A DNA stretch of 64,000 nt from Malassezia japonica. Lineage: Eukaryota > Basidiomycota > Malasseziomycetes > Malasseziales > Malasseziaceae. The notes beneath the pieces were generated by a model. That model was given only the letters and a program-made list of their open reading frames with translations, did not search any database and had not been told where the DNA came from. Below are positions 30,271-40,003 of this stretch, in pieces. Positions within the stretch are counted from its first letter, which is position 1; each line of letters opens with the position of its first letter. A program made the translations under genes and the position numbers. The DNA lies in assembly GCF_029542785.1 (NCBI RefSeq), contig NC_083372.1, positions 372,001 to 436,000 of the forward strand, in the 5' to 3' direction.

Positions 30271-30693
30271 ATAAGTTGGCGAAGCGCCCTGATACACCGC
30301 TGCAACGCCTTGCCCTCCCCACTGCATGCGTGCATGACATTCTACCTTCTCTTTTTGCATTCGTTGCATCGTCTATACCTAGTTGAGCTATTTATGCCTT
30401 TTATGTTATTCGGCCTACACAACTGTGAAAAAATAGAGACGACGATGCGCGTCGCGTCCGACACGTTCAGCAGGGACACTGCTCGGGTGCGGCATCCGGC
30501 ACGTGCAATCGCACCGAGTCCTACTTTGCCCCGATACGTTCGATCGATGGCTTCTTGGCCAATCAGTTTGCGTGTACAGGAAGGGGCCGAGTACAACAAG
30601 TCTGAGCTAATTGCTACGCTTGGGTGATCTGTGTGTTCCTAAAAGCGGTGCACATTTCGAAAAAACTTGGCTCCCACCTTCCCTCCTCTAGCG
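30271..30693. other. Intergenic region, no gene seen
   Basis: About 420 bp, relatively AT-rich near 30350-30440; CACGTG at 30500-30505. Presumed 3' UTR and promoter. Confidence 0.5.
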
Positions 30694-32147
30694 ATGAGTG
30701 CACAGAACAGTGCAGCAGGTGGCCTGGGCGACCAGGCCGTCTTGAACCAGATCCTCCTGGGCATCTCGGACCTGCGCCGCGAGGTACGTGGGCTGTGTTT
30801 TTTGGGCGCTAACCCTAGGTTCACAAGGTCACGGACCGTATCGAGTCCCTCGAGCTCCAGCAGGCGCCGACGACGCCGACCATGTCGCTCTTCTCGCCGA
30901 GCATCTCGCCCGCGAAGCGCACCTCGTACGCCGCGCATCAGTCGTCGCTGCACGGCTGGAAGCCGGAGCAGAACCGCGCTTCGCAGCCTTCGGTCGCTCA
31001 GACCGTGCCGCCCCAGCAGGCGCCCGTATCCCTCAAGGCTACCGACCCGAACCTCGGCCTCTGGGTCGTGGTGCCGGCCGGTGGTGCGGGCACGCGTCTC
31101 TGGCCGCTGAGCCGTGAGAGCTGCCCCAAGTTCTTGCTGGATCTCACCGGCCGCGGTCGCACGCTGATTCAAAACACCTTTGACCGTCTTCTGCCGCTGT
31201 CGGGTGTCGACAAGTTTATGGTGGTGACCGGCAATGCGCACGTCGACGCCGTGTCGGAGCAGCTTCCTCAGCTCGTTCCTGGCAACGTCTTTGCGGAGCC
31301 GTCGCCGAAGGAGTCGATGGCTGCGATCGGTCTCGCGGCCGCCGTCCTGATGCGCCGCGACCCCGACGCGGTGCTCGGCTCCTTCGCCGCGGACCACATC
31401 GTGTCGGGCCGCGACGCGTTCGAGTCCGCTGTGCGTGAGGCCGTCGCCGTCGCCCGCGAGGGCTTCTTGGTGACGATCGGTATCGCGCCGTCGTACCCTT
31501 CGACCGGATTCGGCTACATCAAGCTCGGCGAGAGCCTCGAGCTGGAAGGCGCGCCCAACGCGCACAAGGTGCTCGAGTTCAAAGAGAAGCCCGATGCGCG
31601 CACCGCGAGCGCCTACCTCTCCACCGGTGAGTACCGCTGGAACGGTGGTATGTTCGTCGTCAAGGCCAAGACGCTCTTGACCCTGCTCGAGAAGAACGTG
31701 CCGGAGCTCTACGCCGGCCTCAACACCATTGCCGACGCGTGGGACACGCCCAGCCGCCAGCTCGTGCTCAACGAGACCTGGCCGCTGCTCCCCAAGATCG
31801 CTATCGACCACGCCGTCGCGGAGCCCGCGTCCAGGGTCGGCAAGGTCGCTGTCGTCCCGGCGACCTTTGGTTGGGACGACGTCGGAGACTTTGCCTCGCT
31901 CTCGGACCTGCTCCCCGCCGAGAAGAACGAGGCACGTGTGCTCGGCGACCCCTCGCTCGTGATCACCGAGGGCCAGGTCGGCGGTATCGTGGTGCCCGCG
32001 TCCGGCCGCCGCATCGCGTGCCTGGGTATGGACGACGTGGTGGTCGTCGACACGCCCGACGCGCTCCTCATCACGACGCGTGCGCGTTCGCAGGATGTCA
32101 AGAAGATCGTGGGCAAGTGCAAGAAGAACTTCCCCGACCTTTGCTAA
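30694..32147 (+). CDS. Bacterial-type mannose-1-phosphate guanylyltransferase
   Basis: Forms GDP-mannose from mannose-1-phosphate and GTP. Exons 30694-30783 and 30819-32147, intron 35 nt (GTACGT ... CTAACCCTAG), 472 residues. The catalytic domain starts near residue 115 with [20 protein letters not shown] and continues with [54 protein letters not shown] and [13 protein letters not shown]. That is the bacterial (notably actinobacterial) ManC-like family, not the eukaryotic Psa1/GMPPB type, which starts with an LVGGFGTRLRPLT-like motif and ends in a left-handed beta-helix. The first ~110 residues are an extra Ser/Pro/Gln-rich N-terminus with a short coiled coil, and they carry the only intron. 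I infer transfer from bacteria followed by acquisition of a fungal 5' end. Activity itself is very likely from intact motifs. Confidence 0.88.
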
Positions 32148-32284
32148 TCGTTGATGTGCGCGCACACACGTAGATAGGCAGGTTCATATATTCTATGTTG
32201 AAAGAGGCAGGCCAACGCAGCGAAGAGGCGTTTGCAGCTCGGCGGACGCACGCGCGGACGACATTGTCAGGAGGTATCATGTCG

Positions 32285-32562
32285 TTATCCCTGGCGCTGC
32301 TGTTAGACTTTTCACATACCTGCTTGTGCTTGGGGTTCTTGCTGCAGATCACATAGAGGCGGCCTTTGCGGCGCACAATCGCACAGCAGTTGCACATCTT
32401 CTTGACGGCCGCACGCACCTTCATGCCACGCACCATGGGGGGTGCGACTGGCTGCGCGGTCAGCACACGGGGCATAGCAGGACCCTGCATTGCGAGCGCA
32501 GGCATCGGGCGCGCAGACGCCACGGCTTGCCGGATCACCGGAACACTCGCACGAAGGAGCAT
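32285..32562 (-). CDS. Mitochondrial ribosomal protein bL36m
   Basis: Two exons: 32320-32562 and a 12-nt terminal exon 32285-32296, intron 23 nt (GTATGT ... CTAACAGCAG). The product is 84 residues. A mitochondrial presequence ([20 protein letters not shown]) precedes the bL36 core [20 protein letters not shown], then [11 protein letters not shown]. The last exon supplies R-Q-G and the stop, restoring the universal KHKQRQG end. The zinc-type Cys/His set (C, C, C, H) is complete. Without splicing the frame would run on into an unrelated 70-residue tail, so the tiny last exon is well supported by homology. It shares a 51 bp divergent promoter with URB2, containing CACGTG at 32585-32590. Confidence 0.92.
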
Positions 32563-32613
32563 CGTCGTCGAGACAAAGGTGCGGCACGTGACAGAAAAAG
32601 TCGGTTTCTGTGC

Positions 32614-35600
32614 ATGGCGGCCATGGCGCTCGGGGCATGGGGCGTGACGACGTCCGAGCAGCTCGTCAAGGCGCTCAAGCGCCCGGACGGCGCAAAGGAC
32701 GCGCTCCCGAACGGCGCACGGGCAACCAAGATTGACATTTTACGGACCGCCTGGCACGACCAGAGCCTGTACGTGCCCAAAAAGACCGACCTGCTCCTCG
32801 ATGTCGCCCTCGAGGCAGTGGTGCAGTCCAGCAAGGGCGCCAAGGACAAGGAAGCGTACTTTCTGGAGCCGGCGTACTGGGCCCTGCTCGCCGAGATCCT
32901 CGGTGCGGAAAAGTGCGACCTGCACGCGCTCGCAGGCAAGTACCAGTTCCTGCCGCTCGCGACGCAGGTGCTCGGCGCGTGCAGCAGGCAAGTGTGGGAC
33001 GCCGCCGCACCGGCGCTGCAGTTCCTCGTACCGGCCAGCATCCGCAGGCACGGCGCGGGGCACATTGACGGGGTCAATGCCGCATTTCTCGACGTATTCA
33101 AGGCGATCCCTCGCATCTGTGGGCCGGAGCAGGTGCCGATCACGACCGCAGTCCTCGAGAGCATGCTCAAGTACTGGCTCCCTGCGCTTGAGCTCGGTAC
33201 CAACGCGAAAAAGACGGCCAAGTTCTTTGTCCAGGAATCCCTGCCGGCCTATGCCGCGGCGTACACGCATGCGATTGCCTTGCCGAGCCCTGCGCTCGAA
33301 ACGCTCCTCGCGCAAGTCTCGGCGTGCTCGCTTTTCGGCCCGGAGTCGCTCGCGAATGCAAAGGAGAAGCACACGCTCCCGGAGAACCTCGATACCCTCA
33401 CCACGACGCTCGTCGGCCACCTCCAGGGCGAGGCGGCTAGCAATGTGCTCCGTGCGCTTCCGTCGTTCCTCGCGCAGATGGTGCAGTCCATGCAGTATGG
33501 GCGCGACTCGGGTGCGCTGCCGGGCGCGCAGCGCCAGGGCGTGCTGGAGCAGTACATTGTGCCGGTATGCACGGCGATGCACCAAGGCCTCGCTCACGGC
33601 GGCACATTTGCAGACGCTGCCGCAGCGACGCGCCTCGCCCTCGTTCAACAAATCGATGCACTGGCGCTCTACCAGCCTAGTGGCGACGACCGCGAAGTAT
33701 GGGCTGTGCTGTGGGCACAGCTTTGTACAGATACCCTTGCCCACCTCGCGGCGCATGCAGACAGCGCGCAAGTGAGCTTCGCGACGTTCTCGGCGCTGTG
33801 GCGCGTGCACAGTGAGAGCTTGGTCGGCGTCTTGGTGCCTATGCTCGTCGCGACGACGCGCGTCGCGCCGGGCGACGCGTGGGACGAAGCCCACCTTTTT
33901 CTCGTGCATGTCCTCGACCAGTATGCGCAGCTGCGCGAGATGCCGCAGCTCATGGCGCGTGCACGCGACGTCGTACGCGAGGTGCGCGACGTCCCTGGCC
34001 TCGTGCAGAGCCCGTTCTTTCACCAGCGGACGACGTCGGTGTGGGAAGCACGGCTCAAGGACGCAACGTCGCACAACCAGGTCGTGCCGCTGCTTCAAGA
34101 GGCCCTGGAGGGTACAGAAGGCCTGCTCCAAGACGCATCCGCTCAGGAAAGCACACTCCTCTGCACGTCGCACCTGCTGATGCTGGCGGTCAAGAGCGTC
34201 GGATTGGCGCATTCCTCCGCCGAGCTTGCTCGCGTCCTCGACGCGATCGCACAGCTGGCCGACCAGTGCATCGCGCGTGGCCTTGAGAAGCAGCCGCTCG
34301 TCCTCGCGTCGGGCCTCCGCCTGCGTTTTGTCCTCCTGCGCCGCGCGCTGCGCACGGCACTTGCATCTGGCGACGAGGCGCCGGCAGCACTCACGACGTA
34401 TCCATCATTGGACCGCATCGGCGCTCTGTTTGCCAAGACCCAGGTCCCCGAGCTCCAGCTAGAAATCTTTCGGGCTCTGCTCGGCGCGGCCGAGGCCGCT
34501 CAGGCGCACAATGCGACGGACGACGTGGCGAATGCACAGCTCGAGGCGATCGTGCAAGGGCCGCTGCTTCCGGCCTTGCAGATGCCGACAACCGGCGCTC
34601 GTCCACCGTGGGACGGCCAGATCTTTGGCCTTGCGAGTCCTGCCTACCTCCCCGTCGCCTTGTGGCGCATGATCACGACGCGCTGGGCCGCTGTGCTCGA
34701 CCGTACGACGCCCGAGCAGTTTGAGGCGCTCGCTCGGTTCCTGCAGGATACGCTGCACGACGGCGCCGAGCCGAGCATGCTTGCCGAGCTCAGCCGCATG
34801 GCGCTTAGGAATGCTCAGTTCCTCGAGCAGCCGCACTGGCGTGCAGCCGTGCTGGGCCATGCGACCGCCGCGCTCGCGTGGATCGACGTGACGAGCGAAC
34901 CGTCCAAGGTGCCGAAAAAGGCCCTGAAGCCTACCATGGCCTCGGTGCAGCTTCTCGCCTCGGTGCCGATGGGCTACCTCGCCCGTGCAGGCATCGAGTT
35001 GCTCTTTGGCAAGCTCGCATGGCTCGATGCGGCGCTGACCGTACAAAACGCATCGGTCAGCGTATGGACTTGGCTCAAAGAGCTTCTCGCTGCACTTGCG
35101 GTGACGGCCAACACGATGCCCGAGCCCATGCCGATTACGTCGTACCTCGAGGCGCTGGGCAGCGTGCCTTGCACGGAGCCTTTGTTTGTCGAGCACAGCA
35201 TGGCCTATGTCAAGGCCGTGCTGCGCCGCCAGACGGACATTGCCTCTATCCTGCCGGTGCTCAGCGCGCTCCACGACAAGCACGGGACAATGGCGCAACA
35301 CGTCATGACGACGACCATGGAATGGCTCGCAGACGATGCCGCCGAGCGCGTCGTAGCGCTCAGTGTCGACATCTCGCTGGACGATGCGATGCCGTCGCTC
35401 TCTGACATCCTCGCGCACGTCGGCGATGCCGATACGAGCCGCGTGAGTCTCCAGCTGCGTGCGTACGCAGCGCACGTCCGTCTGCAGCGCGCTCTCGCCG
35501 CGCCGCTCCCTAATGCGTCGGAGAATGCGAGCGAGATTGTCACGGCTGTCGCCTCTTTGTGCCAGCGTTCGGAACGTACCTCGGCTGAGCCGCTTGCAAA

Positions 35601-36690
35601 TGCGCTCTTTGCGGCGCTCGTCGCGCTCCGGCCCGTGGTATCTGGGCGCCCGTACGTCACGCTCGCGATCGTCTTTGCGACGCTGCACGCGACACTCCAA
35701 GACACGGCGTCGCTCACGGCGCAGTTCATCGCGGTCGCCACGCAGATGGAAGGCGACGCGTATGCAGATACCCTTGAGGCGCTCGAAACGGCGCTCGTGC
35801 GAACGCACGATGCGCACGACCGCGCGTCGCTCCTCGTTGTCCTCGCCCTCCTTTTGCAGCACGCGCCGAGCGGCACGAGCCGCATCGCCAGTGTGCGATT
35901 CTCCTCGCTGCTTGTCCATCTGCCGCTCACCGTGCGCAGCTCGCCCGAGCTCGCGGCCGCGGCCGTGGCGCTGGTCGAGCGCGTATGCAATTACCGTGCC
36001 TTGATCCTGCGCCCGCTCGACATTCCACGCATCTTGGCACTGCTCACTGTGCTGGTCGGCCCGAGTGCTGTGGAAGAGCAGGGAGGGTCGCCAGAAGCAA
36101 GTGCCATCTTCCAGGGTGCCGTTGGCGTGCTACGCTCCATCATTCGTTTGCGCAAGGACCTGCTGAGCCCGTACTTACCGCAGCTGGCCGAGGTCTTGTG
36201 CCAGCTCCTGCCGCTCCTCGGCTCCCTCCTGCGTACCAATGTCGGCCGTGCACAGCTGCGGCGCCTCGCGGCCGCGACACCGGCATGGCTCGACGAGGCC
36301 ACCGCGCCGCTGGGCGTCAACGAGGCGCGCTCGCTGAGCCGTCTCTTTGCGGAAATTCCGGCCAAGACGACGTCCATCGCGACGATTGTCGCGCACAAGC
36401 GGCGGCGCACAGACGATGGGCATGCGAGCACCACCGAGTCGCTCGCGCGCTCCATGTCGAAGCATGCGGTCTATATCCTGGTCGCCTACGTACGCTGTGT
36501 AACGCATGGCGTAACGACGATCGCAACGCCGCTGCGTCAAGAGCTGCAGCCGGGCTTGTTTGCGCTCTGCGATTTGGTCAGCAAGTACGAACGCGACGCT
36601 GTCCTCAAAGGCATGCTCGATGCAAGTGGCCAGGTCGTCTTCAAGGGGCTATGGAGTGAATGGGAGCGCCAGCGGTATAAGGGTGCATAA
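32614..36690 (+). CDS. URB2: Nucleolar pre-ribosome factor Urb2/Npa2
   Basis: Single exon, 1358 residues, helical-repeat protein rich in Leu and Ala. Urb2/Npa2 acts with Npa1, Dbp6 and others in early 60S pre-ribosomal particles. The clearest evidence is the C-terminal Urb2 domain (about residues 1180-1358), ending [20 protein letters not shown] and then [19 protein letters not shown]. The rest is poorly conserved, as is usual. Start: the first ATG after the divergent spacer; an in-frame Met four codons downstream is equally possible. The open frame extends upstream through the bL36m gene on the other strand, which is a shadow. Confidence 0.85.
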   Translation: MAAMALGAWGVTTSEQLVKALKRPDGAKDALPNGARATKIDILRTAWHDQSLYVPKKTDLLLDVALEAVVQSSKGAKDKEAYFLEPAYWALLAEILGAEKCDLHALAGKYQFLPLATQVLGACSRQVWDAAAPALQFLVPASIRRHGAGHIDGVNAAFLDVFKAIPRICGPEQVPITTAVLESMLKYWLPALELGTNAKKTAKFFVQESLPAYAAAYTHAIALPSPALETLLAQVSACSLFGPESLANAKEKHTLPENLDTLTTTLVGHLQGEAASNVLRALPSFLAQMVQSMQYGRDSGALPGAQRQGVLEQYIVPVCTAMHQGLAHGGTFADAAAATRLALVQQIDALALYQPSGDDREVWAVLWAQLCTDTLAHLAAHADSAQVSFATFSALWRVHSESLVGVLVPMLVATTRVAPGDAWDEAHLFLVHVLDQYAQLREMPQLMARARDVVREVRDVPGLVQSPFFHQRTTSVWEARLKDATSHNQVVPLLQEALEGTEGLLQDASAQESTLLCTSHLLMLAVKSVGLAHSSAELARVLDAIAQLADQCIARGLEKQPLVLASGLRLRFVLLRRALRTALASGDEAPAALTTYPSLDRIGALFAKTQVPELQLEIFRALLGAAEAAQAHNATDDVANAQLEAIVQGPLLPALQMPTTGARPPWDGQIFGLASPAYLPVALWRMITTRWAAVLDRTTPEQFEALARFLQDTLHDGAEPSMLAELSRMALRNAQFLEQPHWRAAVLGHATAALAWIDVTSEPSKVPKKALKPTMASVQLLASVPMGYLARAGIELLFGKLAWLDAALTVQNASVSVWTWLKELLAALAVTANTMPEPMPITSYLEALGSVPCTEPLFVEHSMAYVKAVLRRQTDIASILPVLSALHDKHGTMAQHVMTTTMEWLADDAAERVVALSVDISLDDAMPSLSDILAHVGDADTSRVSLQLRAYAAHVRLQRALAAPLPNASENASEIVTAVASLCQRSERTSAEPLANALFAALVALRPVVSGRPYVTLAIVFATLHATLQDTASLTAQFIAVATQMEGDAYADTLEALETALVRTHDAHDRASLLVVLALLLQHAPSGTSRIASVRFSSLLVHLPLTVRSSPELAAAAVALVERVCNYRALILRPLDIPRILALLTVLVGPSAVEEQGGSPEASAIFQGAVGVLRSIIRLRKDLLSPYLPQLAEVLCQLLPLLGSLLRTNVGRAQLRRLAAATPAWLDEATAPLGVNEARSLSRLFAEIPAKTTSIATIVAHKRRRTDDGHASTTESLARSMSKHAVYILVAYVRCVTHGVTTIATPLRQELQPGLFALCDLVSKYERDAVLKGMLDASGQVVFKGLWSEWERQRYKGA

Positions 36691-36749
36691 ATAGGTATTA
36701 TTGCGGGGTATGCAAAGAAAAAGCGATTCTATTTTGAGATGCGAAACGA

Positions 36750-38480
36750 TTAGAGAGCCGTACGCGAAGAGGTCTCCACGCGGAGCGTAAGCATCAGAAG
36801 ACCAGAGAACAGGTAGAGTGCACCGGCAACGTACACCGGCGTCGCAGCCTGCGTGGGGTTGGGCTTTTGGGGGACGCCGTAGATCTTGATGATAGGGGCA
36901 AACAGACCAGTGAGACGGTTGAGACTCGATGCGATACCGTCGGCCGTGCCACGCAGGGGGGCAGGGAAGGATTCGGGGGTGTAGCAATACAGCACACCGT
37001 ACATGATGTTTTGCGTAAAGGCAGTCACACAGCTGAATGCGAGCGTACCATCACTGGTTCCCACCGCAGTGAAACCAAACAAGAAGACACCACTGAGCAG
37101 GGTACCGATCGACATGGCACCGCGACGGCCGCTGCGAGGAAAGGTTACCATCCAGGTAGCAATCAGACTACCAGGCACACCGCATAGAGAGATATACGCG
37201 TAGTTCCTGTAGGTCTCGGCGAGAGAGTTGTAAATGCTCACTCCATCACCATTCGCCGCCTGGAGGTACAGAATGATGAACGAATTGAACAGGGGATACG
37301 CAAGACCGATCAGAGCCCACAGAATCCAGATAACTGCCGTGGTGTAGCCCAGAGCGAAGTTCGAGAAGAGAGGCTTGATGTGTGTCAAAGTCTTGGTGAA
37401 CCGAACCGAGCGGGCATTGAAAGCGAGCATACGAATCTGGTGCATACACCTTCCAACGATACCCTTGGGCTGCTCGTGAACAAGCTCTTCGATCGAAGTG
37501 TCATCCATTGCACCGTCCTGGCCAGCAGCCGAGCGGAGAATGCCGACCGTGAGCATGTCATCGGGAATAGGCTTGCCGCACATCTTGGCAAAGTTCTTCA
37601 TGGCCTCGATAGCTTCCTCGTCACGGCCCTTGGACAGAAGGAACTTGGGGCTCTCGGGGATCTTGAACACGACAAAACGCAGGAAGAAACAGGCCAGCGT
37701 GAAGGCGCCGATCGTAAAGTTGAGGTAGCGCCAACCAGCGTTGTTCGCAATCCAACCCTGGCTGTTCTTGGCGGAGCACGGGGCTCCAGTTCCATCCGTT
37801 TGACAGTTGTAATTCACAATGAGACCCCAGCCAATCAGCGAGGACATGAGCTGACCCAGCGACCAAAAGACCGAGAGAAGGGTCAAGAGGTACTGACGGT
37901 TACCAGGAAGGAACTCGAGGAAGAGCATGCCGTCCACAGGCAGACTGCCGCCCAGACCAAAACCAAGCGCGGCAAGCAGACCACCAAGACCGACAAAGCT
38001 CGTCGCACCTCCCGAGGCAATACCGAATACGCCAGCAATAAACAGTGTCGCGTTAAACGACAGGCGACGACCGACAATGTCGGCTGCAGTACCCCAGAAA
38101 GCAGCACCGCAGATAAGACCCGCATAGAGCGCGATTGTCATGAACTCGGGATGCTGAATCCCAAACTCCACTTGCACTTGCGGCAGGATGATGGCAATCA
38201 ATTGAAGCCACGCGTTATCAATAAGCCAGCCGACACCCGAGACACCAAGGAGACCCCACTGCCACCAGGTCATGCCAATGTGCTCGTTCATGATCTTGTT
38301 AAAAATGTACACCTTGCGCCCATACACCTCGTCGATCGCAGCGGACTCAACATTCCTAGACTTCATCTCGAGCTGCTCGGTGTAGGCAACATCCTCCTTG
38401 GCCTCATTGGTCTTCTTCTCCTCCGAAACAGCAAAGTGCTGCTCGACGTCCACCGCGTCGCCTTGATTGAGTGCGGACAT
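36750..38480 (-). CDS. MFS transporter (sugar porter/SV2-like)
   Basis: Single exon, 576 residues with about 12 hydrophobic segments and a charged N-terminal tail of about 75 residues. Motifs include YAGLICGAAFWGTAADIVGR in the TM2-3 loop (MFS signature), the PESPKFLLSKGRDEEAIEAM segment after TM6 as in sugar porters, FPRSGRRGAMSIG between TM8 and TM9, and YCYTPESFPAPLRGTADGIA in TM10-11. This looks like the fungal SV2-like branch, where substrates are mostly unknown. Cargo cannot be read from the sequence. Presumed plasma membrane. The only transporter of its type in the window; the neighbouring tRNA gene lies upstream on the same strand. Confidence 0.88.
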   Translation of the reverse strand: MSALNQGDAVDVEQHFAVSEEKKTNEAKEDVAYTEQLEMKSRNVESAAIDEVYGRKVYIFNKIMNEHIGMTWWQWGLLGVSGVGWLIDNAWLQLIAIILPQVQVEFGIQHPEFMTIALYAGLICGAAFWGTAADIVGRRLSFNATLFIAGVFGIASGGATSFVGLGGLLAALGFGLGGSLPVDGMLFLEFLPGNRQYLLTLLSVFWSLGQLMSSLIGWGLIVNYNCQTDGTGAPCSAKNSQGWIANNAGWRYLNFTIGAFTLACFFLRFVVFKIPESPKFLLSKGRDEEAIEAMKNFAKMCGKPIPDDMLTVGILRSAAGQDGAMDDTSIEELVHEQPKGIVGRCMHQIRMLAFNARSVRFTKTLTHIKPLFSNFALGYTTAVIWILWALIGLAYPLFNSFIILYLQAANGDGVSIYNSLAETYRNYAYISLCGVPGSLIATWMVTFPRSGRRGAMSIGTLLSGVFLFGFTAVGTSDGTLAFSCVTAFTQNIMYGVLYCYTPESFPAPLRGTADGIASSLNRLTGLFAPIIKIYGVPQKPNPTQAATPVYVAGALYLFSGLLMLTLRVETSSRTAL

Positions 38481-38779
38481 GTTTATCCACTGGTATACCC
38501 TGGAAGATTAAAAGTCGATCCCCGCTCGCTTGGGCTAAAGGGGGGGGTATTGTGGTTGAGTGGGCAGGGGGTGAAAATCGCTGAATTTATACTGCAAACC
38601 CTGCTGAGACCCTAGACATGCCGAGGAAGTGCATATCCCCTGCTGGGCCTGCCGATTTAGCAAAGGGACCACTCACATCTCAGGAATACAGAATCAGCGC
38701 TTAGTAATGTCACATGCGATATGCTTTCGGAACTGCGTGTTACTAAATTACAGAATTGCCAGTTGTTGGTAAGCGACGC
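38481..38779. other. MFS promoter region
   Basis: About 300 bp between the MFS start and the tRNA terminator; includes a G-run at 38539-38545. No gene recognised. Confidence 0.45.
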
Positions 38780-38784
38780 AAAAA
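38780..38784 (-). terminator. Pol III terminator of tRNA-Leu
   Basis: Five T residues on the minus strand, 4 nt beyond the tRNA 3' end. Confidence 0.6.
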
Positions 38785-38788
38785 GATG

Positions 38789-38896
38789 TGACAAGAGTGG
38801 GATTCGAACCCACGCCTCAGGGAGACTGCGATTTGGTTGTCAAGGTATCTCGAAAGAGCCTGAACACAGCGCCTTAGACCACTCGGCCATCTTGCC
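38789..38896 (-). tRNA. tRNA-Leu(CAG) with intron
   Basis: The minus strand folds as a class II tRNA. The acceptor stem pairs GGCAAGA with TCTTGTC (one G-T pair), with discriminator A and no encoded CCA. The A box is TGGCCGAGTGG and the B box GGTTCGAATCC. The anticodon stem CTGTG/CGCAG encloses the loop TTCAGG-T with anticodon CAG. A 27-nt intron (38832-38858) interrupts after position 37 and contains CTTGA, which can pair with the anticodon region. A long variable arm fits leucine. Isotype is supported by anticodon and arm together. Confidence 0.9.
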
Positions 38897-39000
38897 TGGT
38901 GATATACTAGATCCGAGCTGCGTTACCAATTTAAGCCCTCGCGCATGTCAAGCAGGCCAGGCACACCGAGCGTCTAGCACGGAAGGGGGGTATGAACGAA

Positions 39001-39976
39001 TTAGACGCCACGGTGGCCGACAACGTCGCGCGCACCAGTGGGTAGATGGAACGCTATAGACGACTCGTCAGCATTGCGCTGTACACGCCGACGTCGGTGC
39101 GCATAGGGCTCGTCAAAGAGGATGGCGTCCACAAACGGATCGCGTCCGCCAGTAGGAACAGGCTCCGGATCCGGCTCAGGCACCATGCACATTGATGGCG
39201 TCGGCATTGGTGCGAGCGAGGCATTTTCGGGCGACCGCGAGCGAGGGGGTATAGGCGATGCCGCCTCCATCGCCGAAAACAAGAACGAATTCCGCATAGG
39301 ACTTGCGTGAATCGACTTGCTTCGTGCGAGGCGCTGTGTGTGTGTAGTCATCACCGCCTGCCGCGTCGAATGCGTGCCGGCGAGATGTGCGCGTGGAGAC
39401 ACCTGCGCGCTGGAGCGGCGCGCGCGAGGCGACTGCCGTCCAATTTCTTTCGACAGCGGCCGGCCAGTTGAATTGCGGTTCGTGGCCGAGGTCTGCGACA
39501 TGCGCCAGCGCACGCGCTCCTCCTGGAAGGCCATTTCGTTGTCGATCGATGCCATTGCAACACTGTTCCGAGCGTCGCGTGCGTTCTTGTTCCGGAGCTG
39601 TACATGGGACGTCGAACGCTGGGCGTCTTCGGCAGAGAGGGCTGCGTGAGTAAATAGACGTACATTCAGCATGTTTGGCGGAAGGACTGGGAAACTTGAT
39701 CGAGTAGGGGCCTGTCATATTTTCGAGACTCTCCCTCGCCATGATGTCCGATGTCGTCTGCCCAGACTGAATTAGGTGCGGCCGTGGAAAGACGGCCGAG
39801 TACGACTTGCGAGGGGCATACACTCGGCGAGGGGGTATGCTGGTATAGAGGTTCGTCAGCAGATGCTCCAGTTCTTGCTGATTATCATGATCTGGATGGG
39901 GTTCTGGCTGTGACGATGGTCGAGACAAGCTCCTCCCGCGGTCCCGTAAAGGACCTGGCCGGGGACGTCGAGGCAT
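39001..39976 (-). CDS. Unknown Arg/Ser/Pro-rich protein
   Basis: Exons 39664-39976 and 39001-39641, intron 22 nt (GTACGT ... CTCACGCAG), 317 residues. I do not recognise the family. The N-terminus is basic and Pro/Ser-rich (RPGPLRDRGRSLSRPSSQPE), followed by a short helical segment QELEHLLTNLYTS and the basic VYAPRKSYSAVFPRPHL. The second exon has scattered R-x-x-S motifs, potential phosphorylation sites, and no membrane segment. Such composition suits a disordered regulatory or cytoskeletal-adaptor protein, but no function can be claimed. It shares a 27 bp divergent spacer with CUE2. The intron follows the local rule exactly, which supports a real gene. Confidence 0.65.
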
Positions 39977-40003
39977 GGTTCCTGGCCGTGGCGGATACGA
40001 GAA

